Part shown: positions 8,401 to 17,278 of the stretch, in pieces
Layout: every line of letters begins with the position of its first letter
Numbering within the stretch: the stretch's first letter is position 1
Source: Chara braunii
Taxonomy: Eukaryota > Streptophyta > Charophyceae > Charales > Characeae
DNA: 26,732 nt
Direction of reading: 5' to 3'
NCBI GenBank assembly: GCA_003427395.1
Contig: BFEA01000166.1
Span: 646,680 to 673,411 of the forward strand
Notes under the pieces: generated by a model
Seen by the model: the letters and a program-made list of their open reading frames with translations, nothing else
What the model was told of the DNA's origin: nothing
Databases searched by the model: none
Position numbers and translations under genes: made by a program

Positions 8401-9544
8401 ATAGGGGATGGGGTGTGTGTGTGTTGTTTTGTGATTACTCAGAAGTTTTTAGGGTACGGAGGAGGGGTGGTTGTAGGAATAGTGTGTAAGGGCGGGGGCG
8501 GGGAGATTGTTGCTATGTCGATGGATGCGTGTTATAAGGTTGATTCGGTATCATGAATGGCTGTGGTATAGGTCGTGGCGGCTGGTCAGGAATTGTTAGT
8601 ATGCAAATCCATTTCTTGAGGGTAAGTCTGTCGTTATTTATTGTGCCTAGCTGCCCTTTTCCTAGTTTGAAAGTTACGAACTTTTTGATTTTTTCCGCTT
8701 TCACATCGGGGTTGGTAGGGAGTTGGTTGAGTTGTTTTTTCCAAAGGGCATGAATTTCCGTGTCCATTAGCTGTTTTGTGGCTATCACTGGGTTCTCTGA
8801 GTAAGTGAGGCGGTCATCAAAAGTGCTGTCTCATTTGTTTCTCCCTATGGTCCAGAGAGTGCTTTTCATAATGAGTGAAGAAAGGAAGGCTTCAAAACCC
8901 TTGAGTGGAGGGGATTGTTTGAGTTCAAGAAATAACGTAGTGGGATTGATTAAGAGAGGCAGGTTTGTGATTTTGTTCCATGAAACCTCGATTGCTTTTT
9001 TTGCCATCTGGCTTTTTGGCAATCTATGAAGCAGTGATTTAGGGATTCTATGGATTGGGTGTTGCAGACTTTGCACCAGGAGTCTTGTTCTGATCTGTTC
9101 TCTTGGTTGCGTCTGCGTGCCAGCCATTGGTTAACTGGTAGTCTGGTACTGCTCTGAAGACTAGTTATTATAGCCATCTTGGACTGGCTATCTTGACCGG
9201 TCTTGTGGTGAAGACTGAGGTCCAGGGTGGTTTGAAGAGGGTGTTAGATAGTTGTGGTTCCTCCTTTGTCCACCTATTGTGAAGAGTGTTGGATACGGAT
9301 ATAGGTTTTGTGAAGAGACGGTAGCCTAATTTTGGTGTAAAATCTGTTAGCTTGGTGAGGTTTGGGGTGGGGATGAGGCTGGCTGAGGTTCTCCATGTCC
9401 ATTCCACGGGATCGATCTCTAGGTTTTGTATGCTTAGTTGGGGTTTGTAGACTCTGTTTGTTTCTCCTTCTATGATTCTGATTCTTCTCAGGTTTCTGGT
9501 TCCAAAAGATCCTTCTGCTCTACTTTTTAAATTGATGTGGCTTA

Positions 9545-9625
9545 CTTGGTTCTGGTTTCCTGGTTCTGGTTTCTGGTTTCCTGGTTCTGGTTTCTGGTTT
9601 CTGGTTTCCTGGTTCCTGGTTCATC
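9545..9625 (-). repeat. Minisatellite of CTGGTTCTGGTTTC units
   Basis: Alternating CTGGTTTC and CTGGTTC units in a 7-bp/21-bp register, inside the decayed LINE ORF. On the coding strand one frame gives a KPETRTR-like repeat. Confidence 0.85.
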
Positions 9626-9790
9626 CAAGGTGAAGATATCACAGCAGATCCAGTTGTTGTCATGAGTTTCATAGTTCTTGAAGGCAAGGACTTCTTGTAC
9701 CGTACGGGAGTCGTTAGTGGTGGTGGCCCAATCGCCATCCTGCCATTTTTGTTCCGACCTTAGCAGGTTTCTCCAGTGTCGGGGAATGTA

Positions 9791-9890
9791 ATACCTTTCT
9801 CGGCCTTTTGGCTGAGATCAAGTGTAGTATCTGTTCTGATCAGTTTAATATCTGATCCGTGGTCCATCGGACCACACGATATTAAATTAA
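9791..9890 (+). pseudogene. U2 snRNA 5' half (truncated)
   Basis: ATACCTTTCTCGGCCTTTTG, the branch-site-pairing block GTGTAGTATCTGTTCTGATC, CAGTTTAATATCTGATCC and the stem II hairpin GTGGTCCATCGGACCAC follow plant-type U2 from its first base to about nucleotide 98. The match breaks down at the Sm site, where an AT-rich stretch replaces ATTTTT, and stem-loops III/IV are missing. GGCTGAG for GGCTAAG is a further change. There is no USE/TATA promoter upstream: LINE coding sequence abuts base 1. This is therefore a retro-derived fragment, not a working gene. Confidence 0.9.
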
Positions 9891-9955
9891 AATATATATA
9901 TAATTAAAAAAAAAAATCAACAATTTGGTTAATGTTTGCTTATAGGTGGTGTACT

Positions 9956-9988
<33 letters not shown>
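9791..9988 (+). mobile_element. U2-headed insert ending in poly(T), inside a LINE
   Basis: The insert is the U2 5' half, an AT-rich 70-bp stretch and T about 30 (9959-9988). On both sides the minus-strand LINE reading continues (WHIEHIWD... before, IPRHW after), and one frame stays open if the insert is left out, allowing for two N bases at 9995 and 10001. The flanking duplication is at most TA. The head and poly(T) orientation is unusual for a simple retrocopy. Confidence 0.7.
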
Positions 9989-9994
<6 letters not shown>

Positions 9995-10419
9995 NCCCTT
10001 NTGGTCCTGGCTCCATTTCCATTCTGGGGAGCATCAGTAATTTGGCCCGTAGGTCGCTTTCTGATTTCCATTTTTTTGCGTGGTTCGTCCCATATATGTT
10101 CAATGTGCCAACTTCCTTTTTCCAGCCAGTGACCCCATTTGGTTTCTGATTTAGAGAGTGAGAAACTTTCACCTCCCTTATTTTTTATCAGTGGGGTGCC
10201 GAAAAGGGGTTGTCTGAGGTCTTCACCTCCATTTGGGACCTTCTTCTATTTTCTGGGAAGATGATTCTCCAGATGTGTAAGATTTATTGCCTCTGTGTTT
10301 TCCCTCTTGTATTCGTTGGAGAGTACCCCACTGCTTCTCTTCTCGCCCCCGTCAGATAGAGGTTTCTGTTTCGATCCTCCTTAGTGTGGAGTTTCAAAAC
10401 TTACCTTTTTCGATGGACG

Positions 10420-11488
10420 CCTGATCGTGTGGTGGTCTTCCTTATCGATGAAGCTCTTTTCTTTTACCCGCTTCTTGATCCTTCTTCCGGTCGTGGTTGG
10501 AGATTTTCTCTCCTTCTCGTGTACTCTCGCTTTCGTAAATGTTCGTGAACACTCGTTGCTTTCTCCCCTCCGCTACTTTTACCTTGAACAGTCTATTCTC
10601 CTCCCTTGTCTCTTTCTTCTTTTCGCTACAGTCCTTCCTTTGTCCGTTCTGACCCTTCCCTTCTTCTCATCCTTTTTGCTTCGCCCAACTCTCTTGGAGT
10701 CCTTGAGCCTCTCCCCATGCCTGATCTGCGCTTGCAGGTCGAATGATGGCACGTCTGGCTGTTCTCTCCTCGACGGACAGTCAATGCAGAGCGTGTCATT
10801 TCCTTCGCCAACCTTCCCCTTGATAAGAAAGTTACTCTCCCACCCTTCCTCCGTACTGGATGATTTTTGTTTTTTCCTTCTTTATGCTGTGGCTTAGTTT
10901 TCCCTCTCTCTCCTTTTTTTTCTTCCATGTCGTGTTCTTGTTCCTTCTTCTCAACCCTCCCCTCTCTCTACTTCTGTCCCTTTCTGAGATTTAGGATGGT
11001 CACGCCCGAGGGAGTAGTGTGACGTGGCTGTGTCGTTCTCGCCCCCTGCTCCCTTTCCCGCCACACTCGACGAATTCGGAGTTGAAAGGTGCGCGCGCGG
11101 CTGAAAGTTCACTTGCGTTGGGGTTGTCTGCGAATTGCTGGGCCACGGGCTCACTGGCGCGGGGGTTCCCTGCGGCGCTGAGTGCCGAATTAGCGCTGTG
11201 TTCTATTGCTTATCGTCTGGCGCTGGCGCTCTCCTTCATCATCTGGGAGTCTTGCCTCCCTTGTTTCCTGTTTTCTGTCCTTCCTTCTTTTGACTACTCT
11301 TTTGCATGAACTCATTGAACTGTGTATAAACGTTGGAAATTACTCCCATCCTAGTGATTTCCTACGAAAAACGGGCAATTCGGATTAGTGGCTATTTAGC
11401 AGCGTGTGATGGGATATGCCTGCACCTGGTGTACCACTGTTATGGTTGAGTACATGGCGGAAGCGCTCTGAGATTGAATATGAATATG

Positions 11489-11490
<2 letters not shown>
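10420..11490. other. Pyrimidine-rich region, no defensible gene
   Basis: The plus strand is strongly C/T-rich from about 10430 to 11000, which creates a Leu/Phe/Ser-rich open frame (10427-10897) and purine-strand frames opposite. None shows a domain. 11000-11300 is GC-richer with GCGCGCGG near 11092. This looks like strand-asymmetric intergenic DNA or old repeat. Confidence 0.45.

Positions 11491-11538
<48 letters not shown>
11491..11538. repeat. (CA)n microsatellite
   Basis: About 21 CA units followed by an interrupted CGCACACA end. Confidence 0.98.
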
Positions 11539-11601
11539 ATCATATTATGTATAACTTCTTTTCATCCTCTCATTATAAGTATTTTCTTGTCCCATCTGTA
11601 A

Positions 11602-11735
11602 GACCTGTGGTCTTTAAGTCGTGCCAAATAGTCACACAACACCTTTAAGATGTGCCCAAATAGTCTTCTCATTTCGTCTGTGTTCTCCCCAGTGGGTTCT
11701 GACAACACCTTTAAGATGTGCCAAATAGTCTGTGG
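11602..11735 (+). repeat. 66-bp tandem repeat
   Basis: ACAACACCTTTAAGATGTGC at 11636 and 11702, each followed by CCAAATAGTCT. A weaker third copy (CTTTAAGTCGTGCCAAATAG) lies at about 11612. Confidence 0.8.
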
Positions 11736-12093
11736 CAATGTGTTAAAAAGTGTCTGCAACACTACTAGGGTGGCGGCTTTTCATTATGCCCGAGCGTCTG
11801 TGTTGAATGCTGATGACATGCGTTCGTCAAATTGACTCCTTGAATGAGATGGTGGTGTGAACCTACAGTCTGTAGAGTCCTGCTCGTGGCACGCATAGGT
11901 GATTATCTGCTTTGGTCTGTGCTAGGTGTGTGGACTGCCATGTCACTGCTGCCCCATCGCTTGGATGCTCATCGGCTTGCCTTGTGATGATGTGCTCCTT
12001 CCCCCATTGCCTTCTCTTTTCCTGTCTTTTCGCCTGCCCGCTCACCTGCCTGCCCTCTATTTACTGCTGCCTGCGTTGCGGTTCTGATCTGCT

Positions 12094-12352
12094 TGTCTTA
12101 TCTGCTTTGTCTTATCTGCTTTGTCTTATCTGCTTTGTCTTATCTGCTTTGTCTTATCTGCTTTGCCTTATCTGCCTTGTCTTATCCTGCTGGCCTGCTT
12201 GTCTTATCCTCCTCGCCTGCTTGTCTTATCTGCTTGCCTGATTGGTTTATACTTCTCGCTTGCTCGTCTTATCTGCTTGCCTGATTGGCTTATACTGCTC
12301 GCTTGCTCGTCTTATCTGCTTGTTTGCTTGTTTGCCTTGCTGCTTGCCTGGC
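12094..12352 (+). repeat. Minisatellite: 14-bp units, then 43-bp units
   Basis: TCTTATCTGCTTTG repeats about six times from 12094 to about 12180. It then grades into a 43-bp unit starting TCTTATCTGCTTGCCTGATT at 12224, 12267 and (partial) 12310. The resulting Leu/Cys-rich open frames are repeat translations, not genes. Confidence 0.9.
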
Positions 12353-12531
12353 TGCACGCCTGCCTGCATGGTCAGTGGTGTGCTCGGCTGCTACTTTGCC
12401 GTGCTGCTTTGTTGTTTCTCTTCATGCCTGGCGGCCCACCTGCCCTCTGCTTTGCCACTGCCTTCTTTGTCTCTGACTTGTGTCGTCACCTGGCTGGCTG
12501 CCCACTTGCCACAGGGATTGAAGTACACTAA

Positions 12532-12671
12532 GGCCCTCTCTCCCCTACACAACATTTTACATGCATTTGGACCCTTTCCGGACCAGATGCATTCAAAATG
12601 TTGGACTCGTTCGAATGCACCTGGAGCAGGGAGCGTCCAAATGCAGAGTGGTGTTTAGTGGAGCGAGGCCC
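12532..12671. mobile_element. MITE B, complete, with TAA duplication
   Basis: Termini are GGCCCTCTCTCCCCTACAC and, inverted, GTGTTTAGTGGAGCGAGGCC followed by C. It is flanked by TAA at 12529-12531 and 12672-12674. The interior contains GATGCATTCAAAATGTTGGA, also found in the relatives at 16764 and 16875. A 3-bp TAA duplication and a GG-starting terminus would fit the PIF/Harbinger (Tourist) class; this is inference. Confidence 0.7.
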
Positions 12672-12674
12672 TAA

Positions 12675-13439
12675 GATTCCAAACTTCCAAAAAGTCTTGA
12701 CGCATCAAATATGGGATTTGGCAGTCTGTGTCGAGGGTTCAGCCTCCTGACGAGTCAGTGCGAGTCTGATAGAACGGTCCATCACTAACCCCTTGTGTCG
12801 TTGTCATCCTGGTACCCCTCGTCATCCATATGGTGTGCTACCAGTTTTTGTTAAACACACCAGTACCTACCAAATTTTTAGGTGTTAACGCGGAGGCCGA
12901 ATCTGTGCGTCGCACGGGTCCATATGCATTTGCGACAGAGGGGGCCTAAGAGCCCCTGGGGTACTGGTCGTTTAAACCGCCAGCATGTCTACCAGGCAAA
13001 CTCTGATGCTGAACCGCTCCACCACCGCATCGTCCCAGGGCTCGTCCTCGAGCTCTGCGCTCGTTCGTTTTGGAATCCACCAAGGCAGCAGACATCCGCC
13101 AAAGGCAAAGAGAGGCTCGGATGTACTGGTGGCCTTAAGTGTCCATGATGAGGAAACCTGCGTCTTAATATGCTCAATAGTGCACTTGGCTGGGAGGAGG
13201 TGTTGTCAGGCACACCAGGAAGTACGCTTCGGATCTCCATCGTGTAGGAAACCCACGTCTTGGTGTGAAGCTCGGTCGGTCGCTGACAATCTGGTACAAC
13301 ACACTTCTCACACACCCATAACTGAACAATATGATAGTATTACACACGATCAGTAACGAGGGAAAGTTAACAATATGTCCCTGTTCAACTTTTTTGTCTA
13401 TTTTTTCTGTATATCCCACCTCAGAAAGTGCCCCGCTTG
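12675..13439. other. No recognised gene; one Ser-rich open frame
   Basis: The only open frame of note (12985-13356, plus) begins MSTRQTLMLNRSTTASSQGS, is serine-rich and about 123 residues long, and has no domain I recognise. No splice or promoter context supports it. It could be a first exon or chance. Confidence 0.2.
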
Positions 13440-13543
13440 CTACAGTCTTCTTCGAGATCGAATGCCCGGTTTTGTATGGTTGTATTGGGGGCAACTTCCA
13501 GTCAAAAAGATGCAGTGATAATGACTGGGCGCTCCACTTGGGT
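13440..13543 (+). repeat. Dispersed repeat, copy 1
   Basis: About 104 bp from CTACAGTCTTC to CTCCACTTGGG, matching 16582-16683. The clearest shared blocks are CTAC(A/T)GTCTTC, GTA(T/C)TGGGGGCAAC and CCA(C/T)TTGGGG-like endings. Function unknown. Confidence 0.6.
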
Positions 13544-14228
13544 GAAGACAGCATTCATTTCCCCTCTGATTGGGCAGTCGTTCATAACCATGCCACTCTT
13601 TTAAATTCGAACTTTGTAAACTGCAATCAGAATCACTTCCGTTCACTGCGTTCGGTCCCGACATGCATGTAAACAGGTTGCGCAGCAAACCGGCGACAAG
13701 CGCCCACTCAAAACTCAGAGATAGAGTAACCAAGAACACAGTTCAGATACAAGCTCACTTCAGGTGGCTATGGCGCATCAGCGGCTGTACAATTCTCTGT
13801 TCGTCACTCACCCAACTCTGGTGTTCACACATAGGATCAGCCTGGATATTCATTGCTGCGTAAGCCATGCGGAAGCGCTGCCACAGCGACTTGTGCGAGG
13901 TGGTCTGCAGTATGCCAGCAGTGATAGAAAGAAGGGTTATGAGATGATCACTCAGTCTCTGTTGTGTGCAGGGTGTACTCACCGTGAGAGTTAAAAAGTT
14001 TCAGCTTTCAAACCTATTTTCCAAAAAGAAAAAGAAAAAAAGTGAGAGTAAAAAGTACTAAAAACTGCTAAAAAGGTTATTACTCCTTGTGGCGCGTTAA
14101 GGGGGACTAAATCCCACAATAACCTCTTACACCCAATGGCACACAGACAAATGTCAAATTACTAAAAAAAAAATAGTAAATTATGTTTTTTGAACTTTTT
14201 TCTGCCTTGGCGTCGACCATGCAAGTCA
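13544..14228. other. No recognisable gene
   Basis: Short open frames only. AACCTCTTACACCCAATGGC at 14121 recurs with small changes at about 14284, on the far side of the poly(T) insertion. Confidence 0.4.
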
Positions 14229-14289
14229 CTTCCACATCAACCTCTTTTTTTTTTTTTTTTTTTTTTTTTTCCTTCCACATCAAGCTCTT
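14229..14289 (-). mobile_element. Poly(T) insertion flanked by 17-18-bp direct repeats
   Basis: CTTCCACATCAACCTCTT at 14229 and CTTCCACATCAAGCTCTT at 14272 flank little more than a T-run of about 25 and CC. This is what a retroinsertion reduced to its poly(A) tail (minus strand) with a target-site duplication would look like. Confidence 0.6.
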
Positions 14290-14360
14290 ACCCAATGGCA
14301 CACAAACAAAACCTGCAGCGAACAGGTGAGATGTCACTTGAAGATAGTCTCAGGACTCTC

Positions 14361-14420
14361 AGCCCATCAACTTTTTTTTTTTTTTTTTTTGTTGTTGTTG
14401 TTGAAACTTGAAAGCCCATC
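14361..14420 (-). mobile_element. Short poly(T) retro-fragment with direct repeats
   Basis: AGCCCATC at 14361 and 14413 flank a T-run of 19 (14372-14390) plus GTTGTTGTTGTTGAAACTTG. On the minus strand this is a short 3' end with (CAA)n and poly(A). Confidence 0.5.
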
Positions 14421-14797
14421 TACTCAATTAAACAGCGAGTGGCATTGAGCAGAGACTACCGATGTTCATAGGGGGAGGGGACCGGAGGGGAGGCACAGCG
14501 ACCAGCCCATCGAAGAAGCTCGGTCCTGACTCCTGATGCTACCGGCTGACCCCTGGCCGGTATCACCCACCTGCTGTAGCAGGTATCACACCGGCTGGTG
14601 GGTGCAGCTCCCGCATGTTCCCTCGTTGGAGGCCTGAGCACGGATGTAGCTGCTACGGGGTTCCTCGTAATACTATTATAATAATTATAATTACATTAAA
14701 AAAGGCCTGAAAGTCCGTCCTGTCCAGATTCGACAGGTAACTGAATTGGTTGGGCTTAAAAGAATAAACTTCAAAAAAACAAAAAAAAAAAAAAAAG
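14421..14797 (+). mobile_element. Probable retrotransposon 3' region with hairpins and poly(A)
   Basis: It contains two perfect stems (TACCGGC/GCCGGTA at 14540-14562; CCTGCT/AGCAGG at 14570-14583), then an AT-rich TATAATAATTATAATTACAT stretch followed by TAAAAAA, resembling the end of L3 near 4160. A poly(A) with one C lies at 14773-14797. No coding part is seen. Confidence 0.4.
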
Positions 14798-14835
14798 TAT
14801 CGGTACAAGTGGTGCAGCTATGACCATCAAATAAG

Positions 14836-15320
14836 GTCTCTCTCTNNNNNNNNNNNNNNNNNNNNNNNNNNNNNNNNNNNNNNNNNNNNNNNNNNNNNNN
14901 NNNNNNNNNNNNNNNNNNNNNNNNNNNNNNNNNNNNNNNNNNNNNNNNNNNNNNNNNNNNNNNNNNNNNNNNNNNNNNNNNNNNNNNNNNNNNNNNNNNN
15001 NNNNNNNNNNNNNNNNNNNNNNNNNNNNNNNNNNNNNNNNNNNNNNNNNNNNNNNNNNNNNNNNNNNNNNNNNNNNNNNNNNNNNNNNNNNNNNNNNNNN
15101 NNNNNNNNNNNNNNNNNNNNNNNNNNNNNNNNNNNNNNNNNNNNNNNNNNNNNNNNNNNNNNNNNNNNNNNNNNNNNNNNNNNNNNNNNNNNNNNNNNNN
15201 NNNNNNNNNNNNNNNNNNNNNNNNNNNNNNNNNNNNNNNNNNNNNNNNNNNNNNNNNNNNNNNNNNNNNNNNNNNNNNNNNNNNNNNNNNNNNNNNNNNN
15301 NNNNNNNNNNNNNNNNNNNN

Positions 15321-15407
<87 letters not shown>
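14836..15407. other. 475-base N gap inside dinucleotide repeats
   Basis: N runs from 14846 to 15320. The left edge is a short (TC)n, the right edge about 43 AG units (15321-15407), so the two edges show opposite strands of the same dinucleotide. Any apparent open frame across the gap is an artefact. Confidence 0.95.
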
Positions 15408-15411
<4 letters not shown>

Positions 15412-15900
15412 GGCAGAAAAAGAGCAATGTACAGTCATGCTCTCACAGAGAGCAGCTGCAGCAGCACCCGGTGAGGCTACAGATTTCTAAATGTAGCATC
15501 AACACACAAGGAAACAAATCATAATCATTTGTTCAAGCATGTTTTTTTTTTCTTATTGAGTGCAGACTCTGCAGAGTAACTGATATACACTCACACAAAA
15601 AGAGAGACAGAGACCAGCAGCTGCTGCTAAGCCTACCGCTTCCAGATAAAGCACCACGAACACAAACGAAGAAAGACTGGACCTGACAGAGGGCCGCACA
15701 CTCAGCACTGCTCAACACTCTACATGTATCAGGACTGCTGGAAGGACCAGGTACATCCAGACTGATAGGACGTTTTGAAATCTGGACATTGCAATCGTCC
15801 AGATACATTTAGAATGTTGCCTGGAGTGACACAGAAACACAGAGACAGAACTCAGTCTGATTTCATAACACCTTGTGACATCAAGCACAACAACAACCAA
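15408..15900. other. No recognisable gene
   Basis: Sequence of mixed composition with short frames only; a T9 tract at about 15542. Nothing supportable. Confidence 0.5.
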
Positions 15901-16066
15901 CTGGCCAAGCTCTCAGTTGGTACAACCCCCCTGGACTGAATTTGTTAAAAACACAGAACAGGTGCTGAGTTCGAACTCCACTCGAAGCAGAAGAATAAAT
16001 ACTGCAATTCGGAATTACCTAGCAGTCAGTTCGATGCTCATATCTCAAGGCTGTTGCCCTTAACAA
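15901..16066 (+). mobile_element. SINE S copy 1 (tRNA-type head)
   Basis: The head AAGCTCTCAGTTGGTAC acts as pol III A box and GAGTTCGAACTCC as B box. The body GGAATTACCTAGCAGTCAGT leads to the tail block TCATATCTCAAGGCTGTTGC and CCTTAA. The same order occurs in copies at 16172, 23198 and 22820 (reverse). It is non-coding and would depend on a LINE for movement. Confidence 0.75.
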
Positions 16067-16171
16067 ACGAGGGTCTGTGACAAACTGTATATACTATAAA
16101 GGCATGGGAGGGAGGGCACAGTCACCACAGTGACCTAAATATGAAAATCAAACAAAAACGAAGTTATATTG

Positions 16172-16351
16172 ATGGCCCTATCTCAGTTTCTACACCCCTG
16201 AACTGTTGAAATCCAGACTCAAGTTCTAATCCTATCAGATGAACCGAACAAAATGACTCTGAATTACCTGGGACCTGGGACCTGGGACCAGGACCTGGGA
16301 CCTGGGACCCTGGGACCGGTCAGTTCACTGAGGATATCATCACCTTTTTAA
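16172..16351 (+). mobile_element. SINE S copy 2 with internal minisatellite
   Basis: The head GGCCCTATCTCAGTTTCTAC, the CCTGAACTGTTGAAATCCAG block and a weak B box (AGTTCTAATCC) are followed by CTGAATTACCTGGGACC. The ACCTGGG motif of the body has expanded into seven or so 7-bp units (16268-16318) before the tail GGATATCATCACC. Confidence 0.75.
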
Positions 16352-16373
16352 ACAAGGACGAAAAAAGAAAAAA

Positions 16374-16489
16374 GTGGCGTGCACGTCAGATGTTCTACGC
16401 AAGGTGAAAAAGAGATCTGCATACAAAGGTGACGTGCGCGTCAGATGTTCTACGCAATGTGAAAAAGAGATCTGCATACAAAGTATTAC

Positions 16490-16527
<38 letters not shown>

Positions 16528-16543
16528 CCGATCTGCATACAAA
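16374..16543 (+). repeat. 55-bp tandem repeat with a poly(T) tract
   Basis: CGTCAGATGTTCTACGCAA at 16384 and 16439 (period 55), each followed by GAGATCTGCATACAAA. GATCTGCATACAAA recurs at 16530 after GTATTACAAAC, T34 (16494-16527) and CC. This is either a third unit replaced by poly(T) or a poly(T) insertion with a 14-bp duplication. Confidence 0.75.
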
Positions 16544-16581
16544 CTTACCAAGCCTGCAGAATCTGTGCAGATGCAGTTTCT

Positions 16582-16683
16582 CTACTGTCTTCCCGTGAGT
16601 AGAACGCCCAGTCATTTTAGCTGTACTGGGGGCAACGTGCGCTCCAGATAGGTCGACGATAACACTACGTTCCATTTGGGGCT
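16582..16683 (+). repeat. Dispersed repeat, copy 2
   Basis: Diverged partner of 13440-13543, in the same orientation, with the shared GTACTGGGGGCAAC core. Confidence 0.6.
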
Positions 16684-16763
16684 AGATGGTAGTTGAGAAA
16701 CATTGCTTCGCTGCAGGCGATCAAAGAAACACCTTGGCTGCGAAGAGAGACATCGAGTATGGG

Positions 16764-16873
16764 GGTCTAGTTGCACCACTCGCCATCTGCCGAGATTTTG
16801 AATTGCACCTGGACAAAGCTTTGTCCAGATGCATTCAAAGTCTTGGCGAATGGCGAGTGGTACAACTAGGGCC
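16764..16873. mobile_element. Fold-back element, 110-bp near-perfect palindrome (MITE C)
   Basis: It is symmetric about AAAGCTTT at 16815-16822. The left arm (GTCTAGTTGCACCACTCGCC... TGCACCTGGACAAAGC) is mirrored by the right arm (GTCCAGATGCATTCAAAG... GGCGAGTGGTACAACTAG). The ATGCATTCAAA block links it to MITE B. There is no loop, so it would fold into one long hairpin. Confidence 0.85.
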
Positions 16874-16874
16874 T

Positions 16875-17010
16875 GGGCCTCGCTCCACTACACAGCACTA
16901 TAAAACTCTAATATCTATCTGGATCTCATAAAATGTTGGTCTCGTCCAAATGCACCTGATCCAGTAACCGTCCATGTGCGTGTAGACTGTTGAGTAGCGA
17001 TGCGAGGCCC
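16875..17010. mobile_element. MITE B copy adjoining the fold-back element
   Basis: The left end GGGCCTCGCTCCACTACAC and right end GTGTAGACTGTTGAGTAGCG... GAGGCCC are inverted relatives, with AAAATGTTGGTCTCGTCCAA and ATGCACCTG as in the 12532 copy. It starts 1 bp after the palindrome, so one may have inserted into or beside the other. Confidence 0.65.
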
Positions 17011-17155
17011 TATACCCTGCCGAATTTCAAACGGCGCTATCATTTTCTCCATTCTTCTTTGTCTTTGGCTTAGAAAGAATCGACATCCGCGAATTCAGAT
17101 TCACATTCCTCTTCAAGTTGGTCTCCAATCCCCCCCTCGATAAACGTCAGACAAC

Positions 17156-17157
<2 letters not shown>

Positions 17158-17189
<32 letters not shown>
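17158..17189. repeat. Poly(T) tract (T32)
   Basis: Pure T32, followed within 30 bp by a C7 run. No clear flanking duplication. Confidence 0.95.
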
Positions 17190-17191
<2 letters not shown>

Positions 17192-17278
17192 TAAAAGTTT
17201 AAAAAATACCCCCCCACCAGTGTTAGTAGTGCTGATAAGAGCAGACACCACTACCCGACATCATTCGATCAGACTATG

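Larger units (their letters stand above)
8513..10200 (-). pseudogene. LINE ORF2 C-terminal remnant, multiple frameshifts
   Basis: In order on the minus strand: QPLFGTPLI-type motif and KWGHWLEKGSWHIEHIWD (about 10200-10080), the insert, IPRHWRNLLRSEQKW (about 9785-9740), a Pro/Glu/Thr repeat encoded by a minisatellite (9625-9545), YRLFTKPISVSNTLHNRW (about 9320), then RLPVNQWLARRRNQ and WCKVCNTQSIESLNHCFIDC (about 9130-9030). The last is the C-x2-C...H...C block of the LINE zinc-binding domain. The frame then shifts twice; ALWKKQLNQLPTNPDVKAEK (about 8740-8690) may be its C-terminus. Frameshifts and the nested insert make it non-functional. Confidence 0.65.
8500..10400 (-). mobile_element. 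Decayed LINE 'L6', minus strand, with nested insert
   Basis: LINE coding sequence is traceable on the minus strand from about 10200 (GTPLIKNKGGESFSLSKSET, KWGHWLEKGSWHIEHIWD), across a 198-bp insert at 9791-9988, to YIPRHWRNLLRSEQKW and on to a zf-RVT-like domain near 9100. The family differs from L3/L4 and has no shared tail. Boundaries are uncertain: the 5' part merges into pyrimidine-rich DNA above 10400, and the 3' end is not marked by a poly(A). Confidence 0.65.

Noticed and set aside
9791-9890. Functional U2 snRNA gene
   Set aside because: Sm site and 3' stem-loops are missing, and LINE coding sequence rather than a promoter abuts the 5' end.
10427-10897. 156-residue plus-strand open frame, Leu/Phe/Ser-rich, possible membrane protein
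   Set aside because: The strand is extremely C/T-rich, which alone produces Leu, Phe and Ser codons without stops. Purine-strand frames opposite are equally open. No domain or gene context.
12093-12658. Overlapping Leu/Cys-rich open frames resembling secreted or membrane proteins
   Set aside because: They are translations of the 14-bp and 43-bp minisatellite units in several frames at once.
14771-15438. Apparent frames of more than 200 residues
   Set aside because: They run through 475 N bases and dinucleotide repeats.
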